Source: Microbacteriaceae bacterium (GTDB taxonomy: Bacteria > Actinomycetota > Actinomycetes > Actinomycetales > Microbacteriaceae). Taken from it: 64,000 nucleotides of DNA. This document shows, in pieces, positions 32,462 through 40,991 of the stretch. Within the stretch, counting starts at the first letter, position 1. The number at the start of each line of letters is the position of its first letter. The position numbers were made by a program, and so were the translations under genes. The stretch is taken from assembly GCA_947452675.1 (NCBI GenBank), contig CANGDL010000008.1, positions 1 through 64,000 of the forward strand, written 5' to 3'. Under the pieces are notes generated by a model. That model ran no database searches, was not told the DNA's origin, and worked only from the letters and a program-made list of their open reading frames with translations.

Positions 32462-33850
32462 CTATTTAGACGGTGCTGTGATTGCCAGGACAGCATCCGA
32501 GACCTTTGGCGAACCAGCGCCGAACGTTAGCTGAAGCGAAACGTGGGTTCCGGCCAACGGCGAGCGATCCCAAACGATGTTGTGCTCGTCAAATGGAAGC
32601 TTGACAATGCCGCTCAGGCGCAGGGTCTGCACACCGGCATCGTTCTGGATAGACACATCGGTGTCTTGAAGGAAAGCGAAGTACTTATAGCCGTTGATCG
32701 TGAAGTCGAACATAGCTGAATCTAGGTGGGCAACACCGTTGGTGGTGGTTAGTGAAACAACGGCGTGGTTGCCCAGGTTGTCATAGACGTCATAGTTGTC
32801 AACCAGGCTGGCAGCTGTGCTGACCGAAGCTGTGCGGATGGCACCGGCAGAGTTTGGGTTGGTTGAGAAGATCTGGCGAACCTGCGCGGCCGAGAATGGG
32901 CTGCTCGATGGGCTCGGCTGGTCACTTGGCAGGGCCGATGCGCTGGCCGAAGGCTGTGAAACCGGCTGGGTGATCGGGCTGGCCGAGTCTGAAGGCTTGG
33001 TCGATGGCCGAGCTGCCTCGGTTGAGCCGGTGGTCGAAGTGTTAGAAGAGTTTGACGCGCTCGGGGTTGACGAAGCCGCGGCCGGGTTGCGGTCTCCCTC
33101 AGCAATAACACTGTTCTGGTTGCGGTTGCCGATGTTCACGAAGGCGCCAACTGCAAGCATCAAGAACAACACGAAGACCATTGCCTGAGCGCCGACCTTC
33201 TTGGCCTCGTGCGCTGCCTTGCGAGCGGCAACCGAGAGAATCGCCGAAACCGACATACCGGCGGTGTCCACGTTGTCGCCAAGAAGGGCCTTCTTGAAGG
33301 CTGCGCGTGCGCGGAAGATGAGTTGAAGGGTTGCGTTCTCGCTTAGGCCAACCTGAGATGCGATCTCGCGGGTCGACTTCTCTTCATACATGGAAGCCAA
33401 AAGGACTTCGCGGTGGCGCGGGTTTAGCTTGCTGAGCGCAAGGCGAACAATCGCTGCGTCTTCGATGTGCTCCATCTCGCTGCCAACCTCGGCATCGTTC
33501 GAGGCAGGCTCGGCAATCTCGTCGATGTTGTTGATGATGGCGCGGCCGGATGCGCGGATTACGTCGAGGCAGAGGAGGCGAACCTTCCACTTCAAGAAGC
33601 GAAGCACACCGATTTCAGAGTCAAGCTCAGGCAGTGTGACCATCAGATAAAGGAATGCGTCTTGCACCACTTCGTCGACCTGGTGCTGGCTGCGCAAAAA
33701 GCGGCGAGCATGGCGTTCGAGGTGTGGACGGAAGCGGGTATAGATGTTGGCGAAGTCTTGGGCGGACCAATCCTTCAGCACCGCTGCGCCGTGCGCGCGG
33801 AACTCAGGGTTCTCGACGTCGTCTAAAGACTCGTCATCCCATTCGGCCAT
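32462..33850 (-). CDS. Membrane-anchored sigma-70-family (ECF-like) protein with extracytoplasmic domain (462 aa)
   Basis: Domains in order: sigma-70 region 2 at about residues 35-100 (FANIYTRFRPHLERHARRFLRSQHQVDEVVQDAFLYL, then FLKWKVRLLCLDVIRA); region 4 at about 135-185 (LNPRHREVLLASMYEEKSTREIASQVGLSENATLQLIFRARAAFKKAL), with a complete HTH; one transmembrane helix at about 220-240 (AMVFVLFLMLAVGAFVNIG); a Ser/Thr/Pro-rich linker of ~85 residues; and a C-terminal ~125-residue domain outside the membrane, ending AVLAITAPSK. This fuses a DNA-directed sigma factor to an external sensor in one chain; some ECF groups have C-terminal membrane extensions. A separate anti-sigma gene is not seen. 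Start ATG 33850 preferred over 33859 since AAGAGG is too close to the latter. Possible targets are the neighbouring surface genes. Confidence 0.8.
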   Translation of the reverse strand: MAEWDDESLDDVENPEFRAHGAAVLKDWSAQDFANIYTRFRPHLERHARRFLRSQHQVDEVVQDAFLYLMVTLPELDSEIGVLRFLKWKVRLLCLDVIRASGRAIINNIDEIAEPASNDAEVGSEMEHIEDAAIVRLALSKLNPRHREVLLASMYEEKSTREIASQVGLSENATLQLIFRARAAFKKALLGDNVDTAGMSVSAILSVAARKAAHEAKKVGAQAMVFVLFLMLAVGAFVNIGNRNQNSVIAEGDRNPAAASSTPSASNSSNTSTTGSTEAARPSTKPSDSASPITQPVSQPSASASALPSDQPSPSSSPFSAAQVRQIFSTNPNSAGAIRTASVSTAASLVDNYDVYDNLGNHAVVSLTTTNGVAHLDSAMFDFTINGYKYFAFLQDTDVSIQNDAGVQTLRLSGIVKLPFDEHNIVWDRSPLAGTHVSLQLTFGAGSPKVSDAVLAITAPSK

Positions 33851-33915
33851 TTGATCCATACCTCTTATTGTGTCAGACCTAATAAGTAACTGACTAGAGG
33901 CTGATTTATTACGGT

Positions 33916-35274
33916 CTACTTGGTTATTGTGATTGCCGGGGTGCTGGCAGCTGCATATTTGATGCCAGTCAGGCTAGCCGAGACCCAAGCCGATGATGCC
34001 TTGGTGGTTGCGGTGCCGCCGGTGACCTTGGCTTTCAAGGTGCCGCCCTTCGCTAGGCCAAAGGTGCAGCGAGCAAAGTCGTCGGCCAAGATCAGGTCGA
34101 GTGTGCCGGTGTCTGCCTTGCCATCCGGGTTATTGAGCATTCCGTTGATGGTCTGCTTTAGGGCGCCGCCGGTTTTGACCGGGTTGAAGCTGTCTGCGAT
34201 CATGGCGTCGGTTGCCACCAGGCCGGCGATGCCAGAGGACGCCTTGCACTTGGTTGGTTGGGTGATGCGGGTGTCATCCTGGTTGGTGACCTGCCAGAAG
34301 GTGCGGGTGCCGGTTGCCTTGTTGCCGGCGGCTGCGCGCAGCGCGGTGACGTTTGCGGTGGTGTCTAGGGAATAGTCGAATAGTCCCTTTGGGGCACCGC
34401 CAACATTTAGACCCTTAGGGGCGCTGGCGGTTGAAAGCTTGAGGCTCAACTGCTGCACCGAAACCGGGGCGCCATCGATGCTAAGCGAAATCTGGTCAGT
34501 TCCCGATGCCTTGGTGACGTTCAGGGTCGGCTTGGCTAGGCGAGCGTTTAGGAACTGCTCGGTTGGCTTGCCCAGGCGGAAGGTCAGGCCGACTCGGGTG
34601 GCGAGGTCGAAATCTTGAAGTTCACCGCAGGTGCCGGCCTCGACCCAGGCGCAGTTGAGTTCGCGCTGGTCGTCGATGTAGGTCTTGCCGCCAACCTTGG
34701 TGATTTTGGCCGCGGTGTATGAGCCGCTTGTGACTGTGTAAGGGTTGACGATTGCCGCGAAGGTGTTTGCGGTTAGCTTTCCGTTGGTGATCTGCACCTG
34801 AACCTCGACGCTCACGGCGTAGGTCTTGCCGTCGGCGCCCGTCCATAGGCTGGTTGCTCCGCCGGCTGGGATGCCCGAGGTTGCTGTGGCCGAGTTGACC
34901 GGCGCGGTTGGCGCGTCGATCTGGCGAATCAAAGTCGCCTTGGCCGTTGCACCCTTATAGATGTTGACGGTGTCTAGGCAGAGAATCTGGGATGCACTGG
35001 TGCAAACCGGCAATACATAAGAGCCGTTAAATATGTCGGTGGTGACGTTGGCGCAAGGTGCCTCGCCGAGGGTTTCGCAGAGCTGGTCTTTCGAGTTGAA
35101 GAGGGTGCTGTAACCCTGGGAGCTGACGAAGTTTTCTTGGCTGTCGACCGCGAAGGTGGTTTTGCTCAAACTGTCGGCGGCGGTTGGCCAATAAACGGCT
35201 GCGTTGGCAGCGGTGGCACCAATTAGGAGGGCAGCAGTGGTGAGGGCCGCAACGGCCGCGCGCTTCAAGTTCAT
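33916..35274 (-). CDS. Secreted hypothetical protein (452 aa)
   Basis: Signal peptide MNLKRAAVAALTTAALLIGATAANA with cleavage near residue 25. The mature protein is rich in Thr/Ala/Gly and contains paired Cys (CETLGEAPC, CTSASQILC, CAWVEAGTC, CTF) probably disulfide-bonded, and Ala/Thr-rich beta segments; no known domain. ATG 35274 lies 6 nt after TAGATT, so the message is likely leaderless. It lies directly upstream (56-65 bp) of the membrane sigma-factor gene on the same strand with no terminator between, so they may be co-transcribed; it might be the extracellular partner of the sigma protein's outer domain (inference). Confidence 0.7.
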   Translation of the reverse strand: MNLKRAAVAALTTAALLIGATAANAAVYWPTAADSLSKTTFAVDSQENFVSSQGYSTLFNSKDQLCETLGEAPCANVTTDIFNGSYVLPVCTSASQILCLDTVNIYKGATAKATLIRQIDAPTAPVNSATATSGIPAGGATSLWTGADGKTYAVSVEVQVQITNGKLTANTFAAIVNPYTVTSGSYTAAKITKVGGKTYIDDQRELNCAWVEAGTCGELQDFDLATRVGLTFRLGKPTEQFLNARLAKPTLNVTKASGTDQISLSIDGAPVSVQQLSLKLSTASAPKGLNVGGAPKGLFDYSLDTTANVTALRAAAGNKATGTRTFWQVTNQDDTRITQPTKCKASSGIAGLVATDAMIADSFNPVKTGGALKQTINGMLNNPDGKADTGTLDLILADDFARCTFGLAKGGTLKAKVTGGTATTKASSAWVSASLTGIKYAAASTPAITITK

Positions 35275-35400
35275 ACTGCAAATCTATTGCTGACCCCGGC
35301 ATTTTGGGGTTAGGTGACCGGACAGACCTTGTGAACTCTTTTAATTGACTGGCTTAACCTAAAGAAACTTAAGGCTTTTAACAGGCTTTTCTGGCAGACT

Positions 35401-35476
35401 GGCTTTGTAGATGTAAACCAAGCCGTCTACACAGGAAAAGATTCGGGACCCATGAATTCGGGGCCTCGGGTCTTTT
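35401..35476 (+). ncRNA. Candidate structured small RNA or leader with pseudoknot-capable stems and terminator
   Basis: GGCTT (35401-35405) can pair with AAGCC (35420-35424) while TGTAGA (35406-35411) can pair with TCTACA (35426-35431); the two pairings interleave as in an H-type pseudoknot, or act as alternatives. An intrinsic terminator follows (GACCC 35447-35451 with GGGTC 35468-35472, then CTTTTT; outer AAAAGA/TCTTTT can extend it). There is no upstream plus-strand gene to be terminated, and the next gene (35540) has its own -10 box 6 nt before its ATG. The promoter of this element is not clear. Confidence 0.4.
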
Positions 35477-35539
35477 TCCTTTTAACCTCGTTCATCTCGA
35501 GGCTTCTCTGGCTCGCCAGTTGAGCGTTAGCCTAGACAC

Positions 35540-36820
35540 ATGATCAAACGCGTGGCATTCGTCACCTTCTATTACGAGGCTTGGGATTCTCTGGCCGAGG
35601 TCTATCAGCGCATGCTGGATGACCCACGTTTTGAGGTGTTGGTTGTCGCTATCCCCCGCAAATTGACGGGTGACACTGCGTGGGATGACGCATCCGGGGT
35701 TTCAGACTTTTTCGCTGCACAGGGCATTGACCATGTGATTGGCTCGGCCGACGCGAGCGAGCTGCGCGAGTGGGCGCCCGACTATGTTTTCATCAACTAT
35801 CCGTGGCAGCGCAACTATCAGAAGGCCTATCGCGCCGACGAGTTGGTCAAGTTCACCCGCATTGCCTATGTGCCTTATTATTCATTGCCGTTAGTCAATG
35901 AGCTCAGCACGGATGGCCACGCGGCCTTGCCCGGCTCGGATGGCCTACCTGGCGTTGCCGGTCACCTTTATACGCAACGGTCACACCAGTTGGCCTCATT
36001 GGTTTTCACTCAGGACCGGTTTGTTCGAGATGCCTATGCCACCACGTCTCGCGGAGCCGAGCACGTTTTCTTCACCGGTTCGCCGAAGGTGGATGCCCTG
36101 ATTGCTGCGGCCGAGGCGATTGAGGCTTCTGGTTCGATTGAATCTGCGGCTCATCGGCATGCGGGCGGCGGGCGATCGCGCATTGTTTGGGCCCCGCACC
36201 ACAGTTATTCTCCACACTGGCTGAACTTCGGAACTTTTGCACAGAACTATCTCGAAGCTCTGGATTGGGCAACCGAGCACCCTGAGATTGACCTATGTTT
36301 GCGACCACACCCATTTATGTTTGGCACCCTGGTTGACCGCGAGGTTATTAGCGACTCGGACCTGGATGCCTGGTTGGCCGCCTGGGATGCCCTGCCGAAC
36401 ACCTCGATTGACTCGACCTCTGGGCCAGCTGAACTCTTTGTGAGTTGCGATGTTTTGTTGACCGATGGCATTTCTTTCTTGGCTGAGTATCCTTTGGTGA
36501 CGGGCCGACCTTCGGTCTTCATCGAGAATCAGGGTCACTGGGAGTTTTCGGAGCTCGGGGAACTGGCTGCACAGGCATCGATTCGCCTCAGTTCGTTTGC
36601 CGAGTTTGCCGCTGGTTTCGATTTCATTCTTGAAGCTGGTTTACCTGATCGTTCGGCAGAGATTGCTGCCTTACGCGAGGCGTCATCGCCTTATCCGGGT
36701 GAATCCGCTGCGCGAATCGTTGAGATTGTCGCCGCCGATCATTCGGGTTTGGTTGACCCTGCCTTGATCACCGAGGTGCCGTGGGAGCGCCAACCCGGGC
36801 GCGAACCGCTAGACGACTAG
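35540..36820 (+). CDS. CDP-glycerol glycerophosphotransferase-like surface-polymer enzyme (426 aa)
   Basis: GT-B-type protein resembling TagF/TagB glycerophosphotransferases. Key elements: VVWAPHHSYSP-like IVWAPHHSYSPHWLNFGTF (about 215-233; the conserved HSY/His region), LCLRPHPFMFGTLV (about 253-266; the RPHP motif contacting the nucleotide), and CDVLLTDGISFLAEYPLVTGRPSVFIENQGHWEFSELGE (about 300-338; the S-x-E-Y block). It lacks a signal peptide and is likely a cytoplasmic enzyme at the membrane. Donor could be CDP-glycerol, CDP-ribitol or a related activated polyol. ATG 35540 has TAGCCT 6-11 nt upstream (leaderless). It is a single gene converging on the DUF3048 gene. Confidence 0.7.
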   Translation: MIKRVAFVTFYYEAWDSLAEVYQRMLDDPRFEVLVVAIPRKLTGDTAWDDASGVSDFFAAQGIDHVIGSADASELREWAPDYVFINYPWQRNYQKAYRADELVKFTRIAYVPYYSLPLVNELSTDGHAALPGSDGLPGVAGHLYTQRSHQLASLVFTQDRFVRDAYATTSRGAEHVFFTGSPKVDALIAAAEAIEASGSIESAAHRHAGGGRSRIVWAPHHSYSPHWLNFGTFAQNYLEALDWATEHPEIDLCLRPHPFMFGTLVDREVISDSDLDAWLAAWDALPNTSIDSTSGPAELFVSCDVLLTDGISFLAEYPLVTGRPSVFIENQGHWEFSELGELAAQASIRLSSFAEFAAGFDFILEAGLPDRSAEIAALREASSPYPGESAARIVEIVAADHSGLVDPALITEVPWERQPGREPLDD

Positions 36821-37939
36821 TTACTTGGTTGGGGTCGGTGAGCTCGAAGGGCTCGCGGCACCAACTATCGTCAACTTGCCTTCTGGTGCGGCTGGCTTCA
36901 ACTCAACCCAGGTGTTGCCCGGGGCAAGGTTGATTGCGGCACCCTTGGCGTCAGTCAGAATGATTCGCGCGGTCTGGTTCGACTTTGTCCAGGTGGCCTC
37001 AACGTATTTGCCGCCGGTGAAAACCCAAGCCTTGCCGGTGCCGATGATCATGGCTTTTGGAATGTGACCATACTTAGGGTCGGCATAGCTGCGGTCTTCT
37101 TGAACATCGAGAACGACAACGTTTGTGGCGTGCAACTGCTCCTTGGTCGCTGAGTCGGTGTCTACCTTGCCATCCTGGATGCGCAGCCACTGGCTGCCAT
37201 CCGAGCTAGGAACCCATTCGGCGAGCGCGGCTGGGAAGGCGACCTTGATCTTTGTTACGGCTGTGCCCGCGCTGACTGCGGTGGCGGCGGCTAGGTCAGG
37301 AGCGAAGTCGAAGCCCTGCTGAGGTGCAGCGATCTCGGGGTGATTGGCGGCCAGCAGCTTGACGTTGACCTGAACGTTGTGAGGAGCCTGGCGAGTGGTT
37401 AGGCGGCTGAAGGTGTGGTTGCCCTGCTCGCTGGTTTCGCTCGCGTTGAACACCTTGGTGGCACGCATTAGGTTGACGAACTTGAGCTGACCACCCGAAT
37501 AGCAGACGATGCCGCCGAACTGGCTGATGATGTCTGGGTCCATTGGGCGAATAGAGCGAACCGGCGCGACACCGACCGCGGTCTTGATTGCATCGGTGGT
37601 TGGCAACTGTGAGTGGAAGACGGCGACAAAGCGGGTAAGCCCACCCTCGACCATCTCGTCGAAGACCATGTCGGTCTTGTTTAGGTTTTGCTGAGGTCGG
37701 GCGGCATCGCTGTTGTCTACCTTGCAGGCAACCGATGGGCCAGCTGCAGCCAGCGCCTCTGGGGTGCCCTGCTCATACTTGACGCCGGTCAATGGTGCGG
37801 TAACAAAGACCTTCTCAGCGGTTGGTGTTGCTGTCGAGCTGGCGCCCGGCAACGCAATCGAGCCCCCTGCACAGCCGGTTAGGGCCAAGGTTACGACGGT
37901 AGTTGAGGCAAGTACAAGGGCGATTCGCGAGAACTTCAT
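36821..37939 (-). CDS. DUF3048 (YerB-like) lipoprotein (372 aa)
   Basis: A lipoprotein with lipobox LTGC (Cys at about residue 23) and a Ser/Thr/Ala linker, followed by the two DUF3048 lobes: PLTGVKYEQGTPEALAAAGPSVACKVDNSDAARPQQNLNKTDMVFDEMVEGGLTRFVAVFHSQLP (about 50-115; the ARPQ...NKADMVYE.xVEGGxTRF signature) and VGVAPVRSIRPMDPDI...GGIVCYSGGQ. C-terminal half contains KAMIIGTGKAWVFTGGKYVEATWTKSNQTARIILTDAKGAAINLAPGNTWVEL, the second conserved lobe. Function of the family is not established; in Firmicutes and actinobacteria it is envelope-associated. TACACT lies 6 nt before ATG 37939 (leaderless). Confidence 0.9.
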   Translation of the reverse strand: MKFSRIALVLASTTVVTLALTGCAGGSIALPGASSTATPTAEKVFVTAPLTGVKYEQGTPEALAAAGPSVACKVDNSDAARPQQNLNKTDMVFDEMVEGGLTRFVAVFHSQLPTTDAIKTAVGVAPVRSIRPMDPDIISQFGGIVCYSGGQLKFVNLMRATKVFNASETSEQGNHTFSRLTTRQAPHNVQVNVKLLAANHPEIAAPQQGFDFAPDLAAATAVSAGTAVTKIKVAFPAALAEWVPSSDGSQWLRIQDGKVDTDSATKEQLHATNVVVLDVQEDRSYADPKYGHIPKAMIIGTGKAWVFTGGKYVEATWTKSNQTARIILTDAKGAAINLAPGNTWVELKPAAPEGKLTIVGAASPSSSPTPTK

Positions 37940-37956
37940 GGTGAAAGTGTAAGTCG

Positions 37957-38409
37957 TTATTCGATGACTGCCTTCAAGACCTTCAGGCCGTTCTCAAAGT
38001 TCTTGAACATCATCTTGTCGAATACGAGCGTGCCAACGAGGTGCCCAAATAGGTTGCGTTCGCCCGACATGACCCAGGTAACCCGGGTTCCTTCGAATTC
38101 CGGCTCGAGGCAATACTCGGTGTTGGCGACTTCGGTCTTCTTGTTAAAGAAGGTCATGGTCGACCGGATGCAGGTTGGGCCAGATGAAATGATCTCCATG
38201 CGACCCTTGCCGATGCGCTTGCCAACATAGTCATAGGTGGCACCCGGACCAAAGGACTTTTCCGAGACCTTTGAGGTAACGGTTTTATCCATGGCCGAAA
38301 ACGGAGACCAGTCGTCAAGGCGACCAAGGTCATTTAGAACCTCGTGCACCTTGGCCGGCACGGCCTCGATCAGGATGCTTACTTTGATTTCATAAGGTCG
38401 TTTAGCCAT
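37957..38409 (-). CDS. SRPBCC-family polyketide-cyclase/START-like protein (150 aa)
   Basis: Small helix-grip protein with the SRPBCC fold: beta-alpha-alpha-beta start SILIEAVPAKVHEVLNDLGRLDDWSPF (about residues 10-35, including the LxxWxxW-like DDWSPF motif), long beta sheet, and the C-terminal helix FGHLVGTLVFDKMMFKNFENGLKVLKAVIE that closes the cavity. Such proteins bind hydrophobic ligands; the ligand is unknown. The 150-residue length is typical. TAGGAT lies 7 nt before ATG 38409 (leaderless). It sits between the DUF3048 lipoprotein and the alpha-glucosidase gene on the same strand. Confidence 0.85.
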   Translation of the reverse strand: MAKRPYEIKVSILIEAVPAKVHEVLNDLGRLDDWSPFSAMDKTVTSKVSEKSFGPGATYDYVGKRIGKGRMEIISSGPTCIRSTMTFFNKKTEVANTEYCLEPEFEGTRVTWVMSGERNLFGHLVGTLVFDKMMFKNFENGLKVLKAVIE

Positions 38410-38419
38410 GGCTCAAATC

Positions 38420-40078
38420 CTACTTAATCCATGCAGTTGCGTTTGCCGGCAACTTGCCATCGATGATGTCCTTGGTGGCCAAAAGCACCTGACCCTTAGG
38501 CAGCTTGAATGGCTTGGTGCCGAAGTTGGTCACACACTGCCAACCGTTCGGGCGCTTGAAGTGCATCACAGACGGGGCCAGCGGGTGCTTGACCCACTTG
38601 AACTGCTCGGCGCACTGCAGGTCGCGGCGAATCCGCAAAGCATCGCGATAAAGGTTCAGGGTGGACTTGGCATCCTTGTCTTGCACCTCAACGTTGACGT
38701 CTTTGAACCAGGCCGGCTGCGGAAGGTGTGCGCCGCCAGGGCCGAAGCCAAACGATGTGCCGGTCGATGTCCAAGGCATTGGCACACGGCAACCGTCGCG
38801 GCTGATGCTGCCCTCACTTCGGAACCACTGCGGGTCTTGCATCTGCTCAGATGGAATGTTCAGCGGCTCCTGCATGCCGAGCTCTTCGCCCTGGTAGAGG
38901 TAGGTCGAACCTGGCAGGGCCAACACCAACATGGTCGCTGCACGAGCACGGTCGAAGCCCTGCTGAACATTGATCTGCTTCTCGCGGTCTGCCGAGCGAT
39001 ACCACTTCGGCAAGTTTGCGAGCGCCGACTCAGGCAACCCGAAGCGGGTGGCGTGACGAATCACGTCGTGGTTTGAGAACACCCAGGTGGTTGACGAACC
39101 GGTTTCTCCCGCGGCCTTCAACTGATAGTCGATGGTCGAATGGAAGCGCTTCTTATTCCAAGGTGTGCCGAGAAGGTCGAAGGCGAACGACTGGCCAAGA
39201 CCCTCGGTGCTGGCATAGCGTGCCCGACGATTGGCGTGCACCCACGCTTCGGCGACGGCAACACGCGGTGGGTCATATTCGTTATAAACCTTGCGCCAGG
39301 TGGCATAGATTTCGTGCACCTCATCGCGGTCGAATAGGTCGTCGGTGCCGTCATCCTTCATCACACTGACGTCGTATGACTGACGCTCAGGTAGGTGGCC
39401 GTTCTTAAGATCTTTGACCAGTGCGTGCGCCACGTCGATGCGATAGCCGTCGACACCGCGGTCTGACCAGAAACGCATGGTCTTGATGAAGTCGTCGCGG
39501 ACTTCCTGGTTATCCCAGTTGAAGTCTGGCTGCTCCTTGGCAAACAGGTGCATGTACCACTGGCCAGGGGTGCCATCCGGCTCGGTGATGCGGGTCCAAG
39601 CGGTTGGGCCGAAGTGGCTGACCAACTCGGATGGGCGGATCTCGCCATTTTCACCCTTGCCGTCACGGAAAATGTAGCGGTCACGCTCAGGCGAACCCTT
39701 TGGCGCCTTGAGTGCGGCCTGAAACCATTCGTGCTGGTCGCTTGAGTGGTTTGGCACCACGTCAACAAAGACACGGATGCCTGCGGCGTGCAGGGTCTCG
39801 AGCATGGTGTCGAACTCTGCAAGGGTGCCTATGCGAGGGTCGATGTTGCGATAGTCGGCAACGTCATAACCGCCATCGGCAAGCTCGGATGGGTAGAACG
39901 GGCTGAGCCAGACCGCGTCAACACCGAGCTCCTTTAGATAAGGAACGCGCGAAGTGATGCCCTTTAGGTCGCCGATGCCATCGCCGTTTTGGTCGGCATA
40001 GCTGCGCGGATAGATCTGATAGACGACGGCCTGGCGCCACCAGTCTGCAGGACCACGAAGGAATGTGTGTTCAGCCAT
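38420..40078 (-). CDS. GH13 alpha-glucosidase / oligo-1,6-glucosidase (552 aa)
   Basis: Glycoside hydrolase family 13 exo-acting enzyme on alpha-glucosides (maltose, isomaltose, trehalose or sucrose are possible). The start WWRQAVVYQIYPRSYADQNGDGIGDLKGITSRVPYLKELGVDAVWLSPFYPS (residues about 11-62) is diagnostic. Conserved region I VDVVPNHSSDQHEWF, II DGYRIDVAHALVKD (nucleophile Asp), III VAVAEAWVH (acid/base Glu), IV WVFSNHDVIRH (stabiliser Asp). C-terminal beta domain follows. Start ATG 40078 (MAEHTFLRG) is chosen; a longer frame to 40183 would overlap the region of a terminator. Cytoplasmic, no signal peptide; with the sucrose phosphorylase at 53 kb it suggests use of small glucosides. Confidence 0.9.
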   Translation of the reverse strand: MAEHTFLRGPADWWRQAVVYQIYPRSYADQNGDGIGDLKGITSRVPYLKELGVDAVWLSPFYPSELADGGYDVADYRNIDPRIGTLAEFDTMLETLHAAGIRVFVDVVPNHSSDQHEWFQAALKAPKGSPERDRYIFRDGKGENGEIRPSELVSHFGPTAWTRITEPDGTPGQWYMHLFAKEQPDFNWDNQEVRDDFIKTMRFWSDRGVDGYRIDVAHALVKDLKNGHLPERQSYDVSVMKDDGTDDLFDRDEVHEIYATWRKVYNEYDPPRVAVAEAWVHANRRARYASTEGLGQSFAFDLLGTPWNKKRFHSTIDYQLKAAGETGSSTTWVFSNHDVIRHATRFGLPESALANLPKWYRSADREKQINVQQGFDRARAATMLVLALPGSTYLYQGEELGMQEPLNIPSEQMQDPQWFRSEGSISRDGCRVPMPWTSTGTSFGFGPGGAHLPQPAWFKDVNVEVQDKDAKSTLNLYRDALRIRRDLQCAEQFKWVKHPLAPSVMHFKRPNGWQCVTNFGTKPFKLPKGQVLLATKDIIDGKLPANATAWIK

Positions 40079-40119
40079 TTTCGGCTCGCTTTCGCTAAAG
40101 GTTATGACCAGTTTAAGGC

Positions 40120-40151
40120 AAAAGGCACCGACCCGAGGGTCGATGCCTTTT
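40120..40151 (-). terminator. Terminator of the Ala/Lys-rich secreted protein gene
   Basis: Long hairpin with AAAAGGCA and CGACCC arms pairing with GGGTCG and TGCCTTTT (one mismatch), in the minus-strand 3' flank of the gene ending at 40210. Confidence 0.8.
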
Positions 40152-40209
40152 GTGATTCCTTGCCCGGATCCGCGCTCGGGCAAAGTTTTCTTACTAGGAG
40201 GTAAGCCGA

Positions 40210-40788
40210 TTATGGTGCTGGGGTTGGAGCCGGAGTTGCCGGAGCCTTTGGAGCGTGAGTCACCGTGATGTGCTCAGGCTTGACTGGCGGGACAGGCTTG
40301 GTCGGAGCAACTGGCTTCACAGGTGCTGCGCCTAGCGCTGAGATGGCTGCATCGCGAACTGTTGCCGCTGCTGCAACTGCAGCCTTGCGAGCTGCAAGCG
40401 CCGCTGCCTTGTCTGCATCGGTGGTTGCTGCTGCCTTAGCTGCGGTGAAGGTAGTGTTTGCTGCCTGAACAGCAGCGCGGAAGGTGTCGCCGATGACCTT
40501 CTTGGCTGCGCCATAGGTCTGGTTGGCGGTCTTGAAGGCAGCCATTGACGCTTCGAAGGTGACCTTAGAAGCCTTGAACTGCTCCTGGGCACCCTTGAAA
40601 GCGGTCTGAGCGGCGCGGAATGCATCCATGGCTGCCTTGTTTGGGTTCTCCTTCGGCGCCCTGGCGACCGGAGATGCTGATGGAGCCGGGGTGGCGTCTG
40701 CAGCGTATGCGCTGACCGAAACGCCGCCAAGTACCAGAGCGGCGCTAACCGCGGTGGCCATGATTGCCTTGCTGGTGATCTTGAACAT
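40210..40788 (-). CDS. Secreted Ala/Lys-rich helical protein (192 aa)
   Basis: Signal peptide MFKITSKAIMATAVSAALVLGGVSVSAYAAD, cleavage near residue 30. The mature region is a long Ala/Lys/Gln/Thr-rich helix (NKAAMDAFRAAQTAFKGAQEQFKASKVTFEASMAAF, about 49-84, and following), with a near-heptad repeated FxxAxxxFK pattern, then a Pro/Lys-rich tail (KPVAPTKPVPPVKPEHITVTHAPKAP...) that looks like a cell-wall-spanning or attachment segment. No Cys, no known domain. ATG 40788 is chosen with AGAAGG just upstream. Probably an extracytoplasmic structural or adhesin-like protein. Convergence none; flanked by a terminator and a divergent response-regulator gene. Confidence 0.7.
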   Translation of the reverse strand: MFKITSKAIMATAVSAALVLGGVSVSAYAADATPAPSASPVARAPKENPNKAAMDAFRAAQTAFKGAQEQFKASKVTFEASMAAFKTANQTYGAAKKVIGDTFRAAVQAANTTFTAAKAAATTDADKAAALAARKAAVAAAATVRDAAISALGAAPVKPVAPTKPVPPVKPEHITVTHAPKAPATPAPTPAP

Positions 40789-40991
40789 TTTGACCTTCTT
40801 CTTTGGTTGAATCTGTGTTTTGAAACTTTGGTTTGAATCTGAATCTGGAGCTGGTTTCCTCTGGAAAGGATTGCTTGGTTTTCACCTTGCTCAATAATGA
40901 TGCGTCGGTGACTTTGTGAGTTTTATGTGAAAAGGGTTCGGGAGGCATGAGAGTTTGAAAGCTCTTTGGCCGCGAGCCCTAGCATTGAGAC

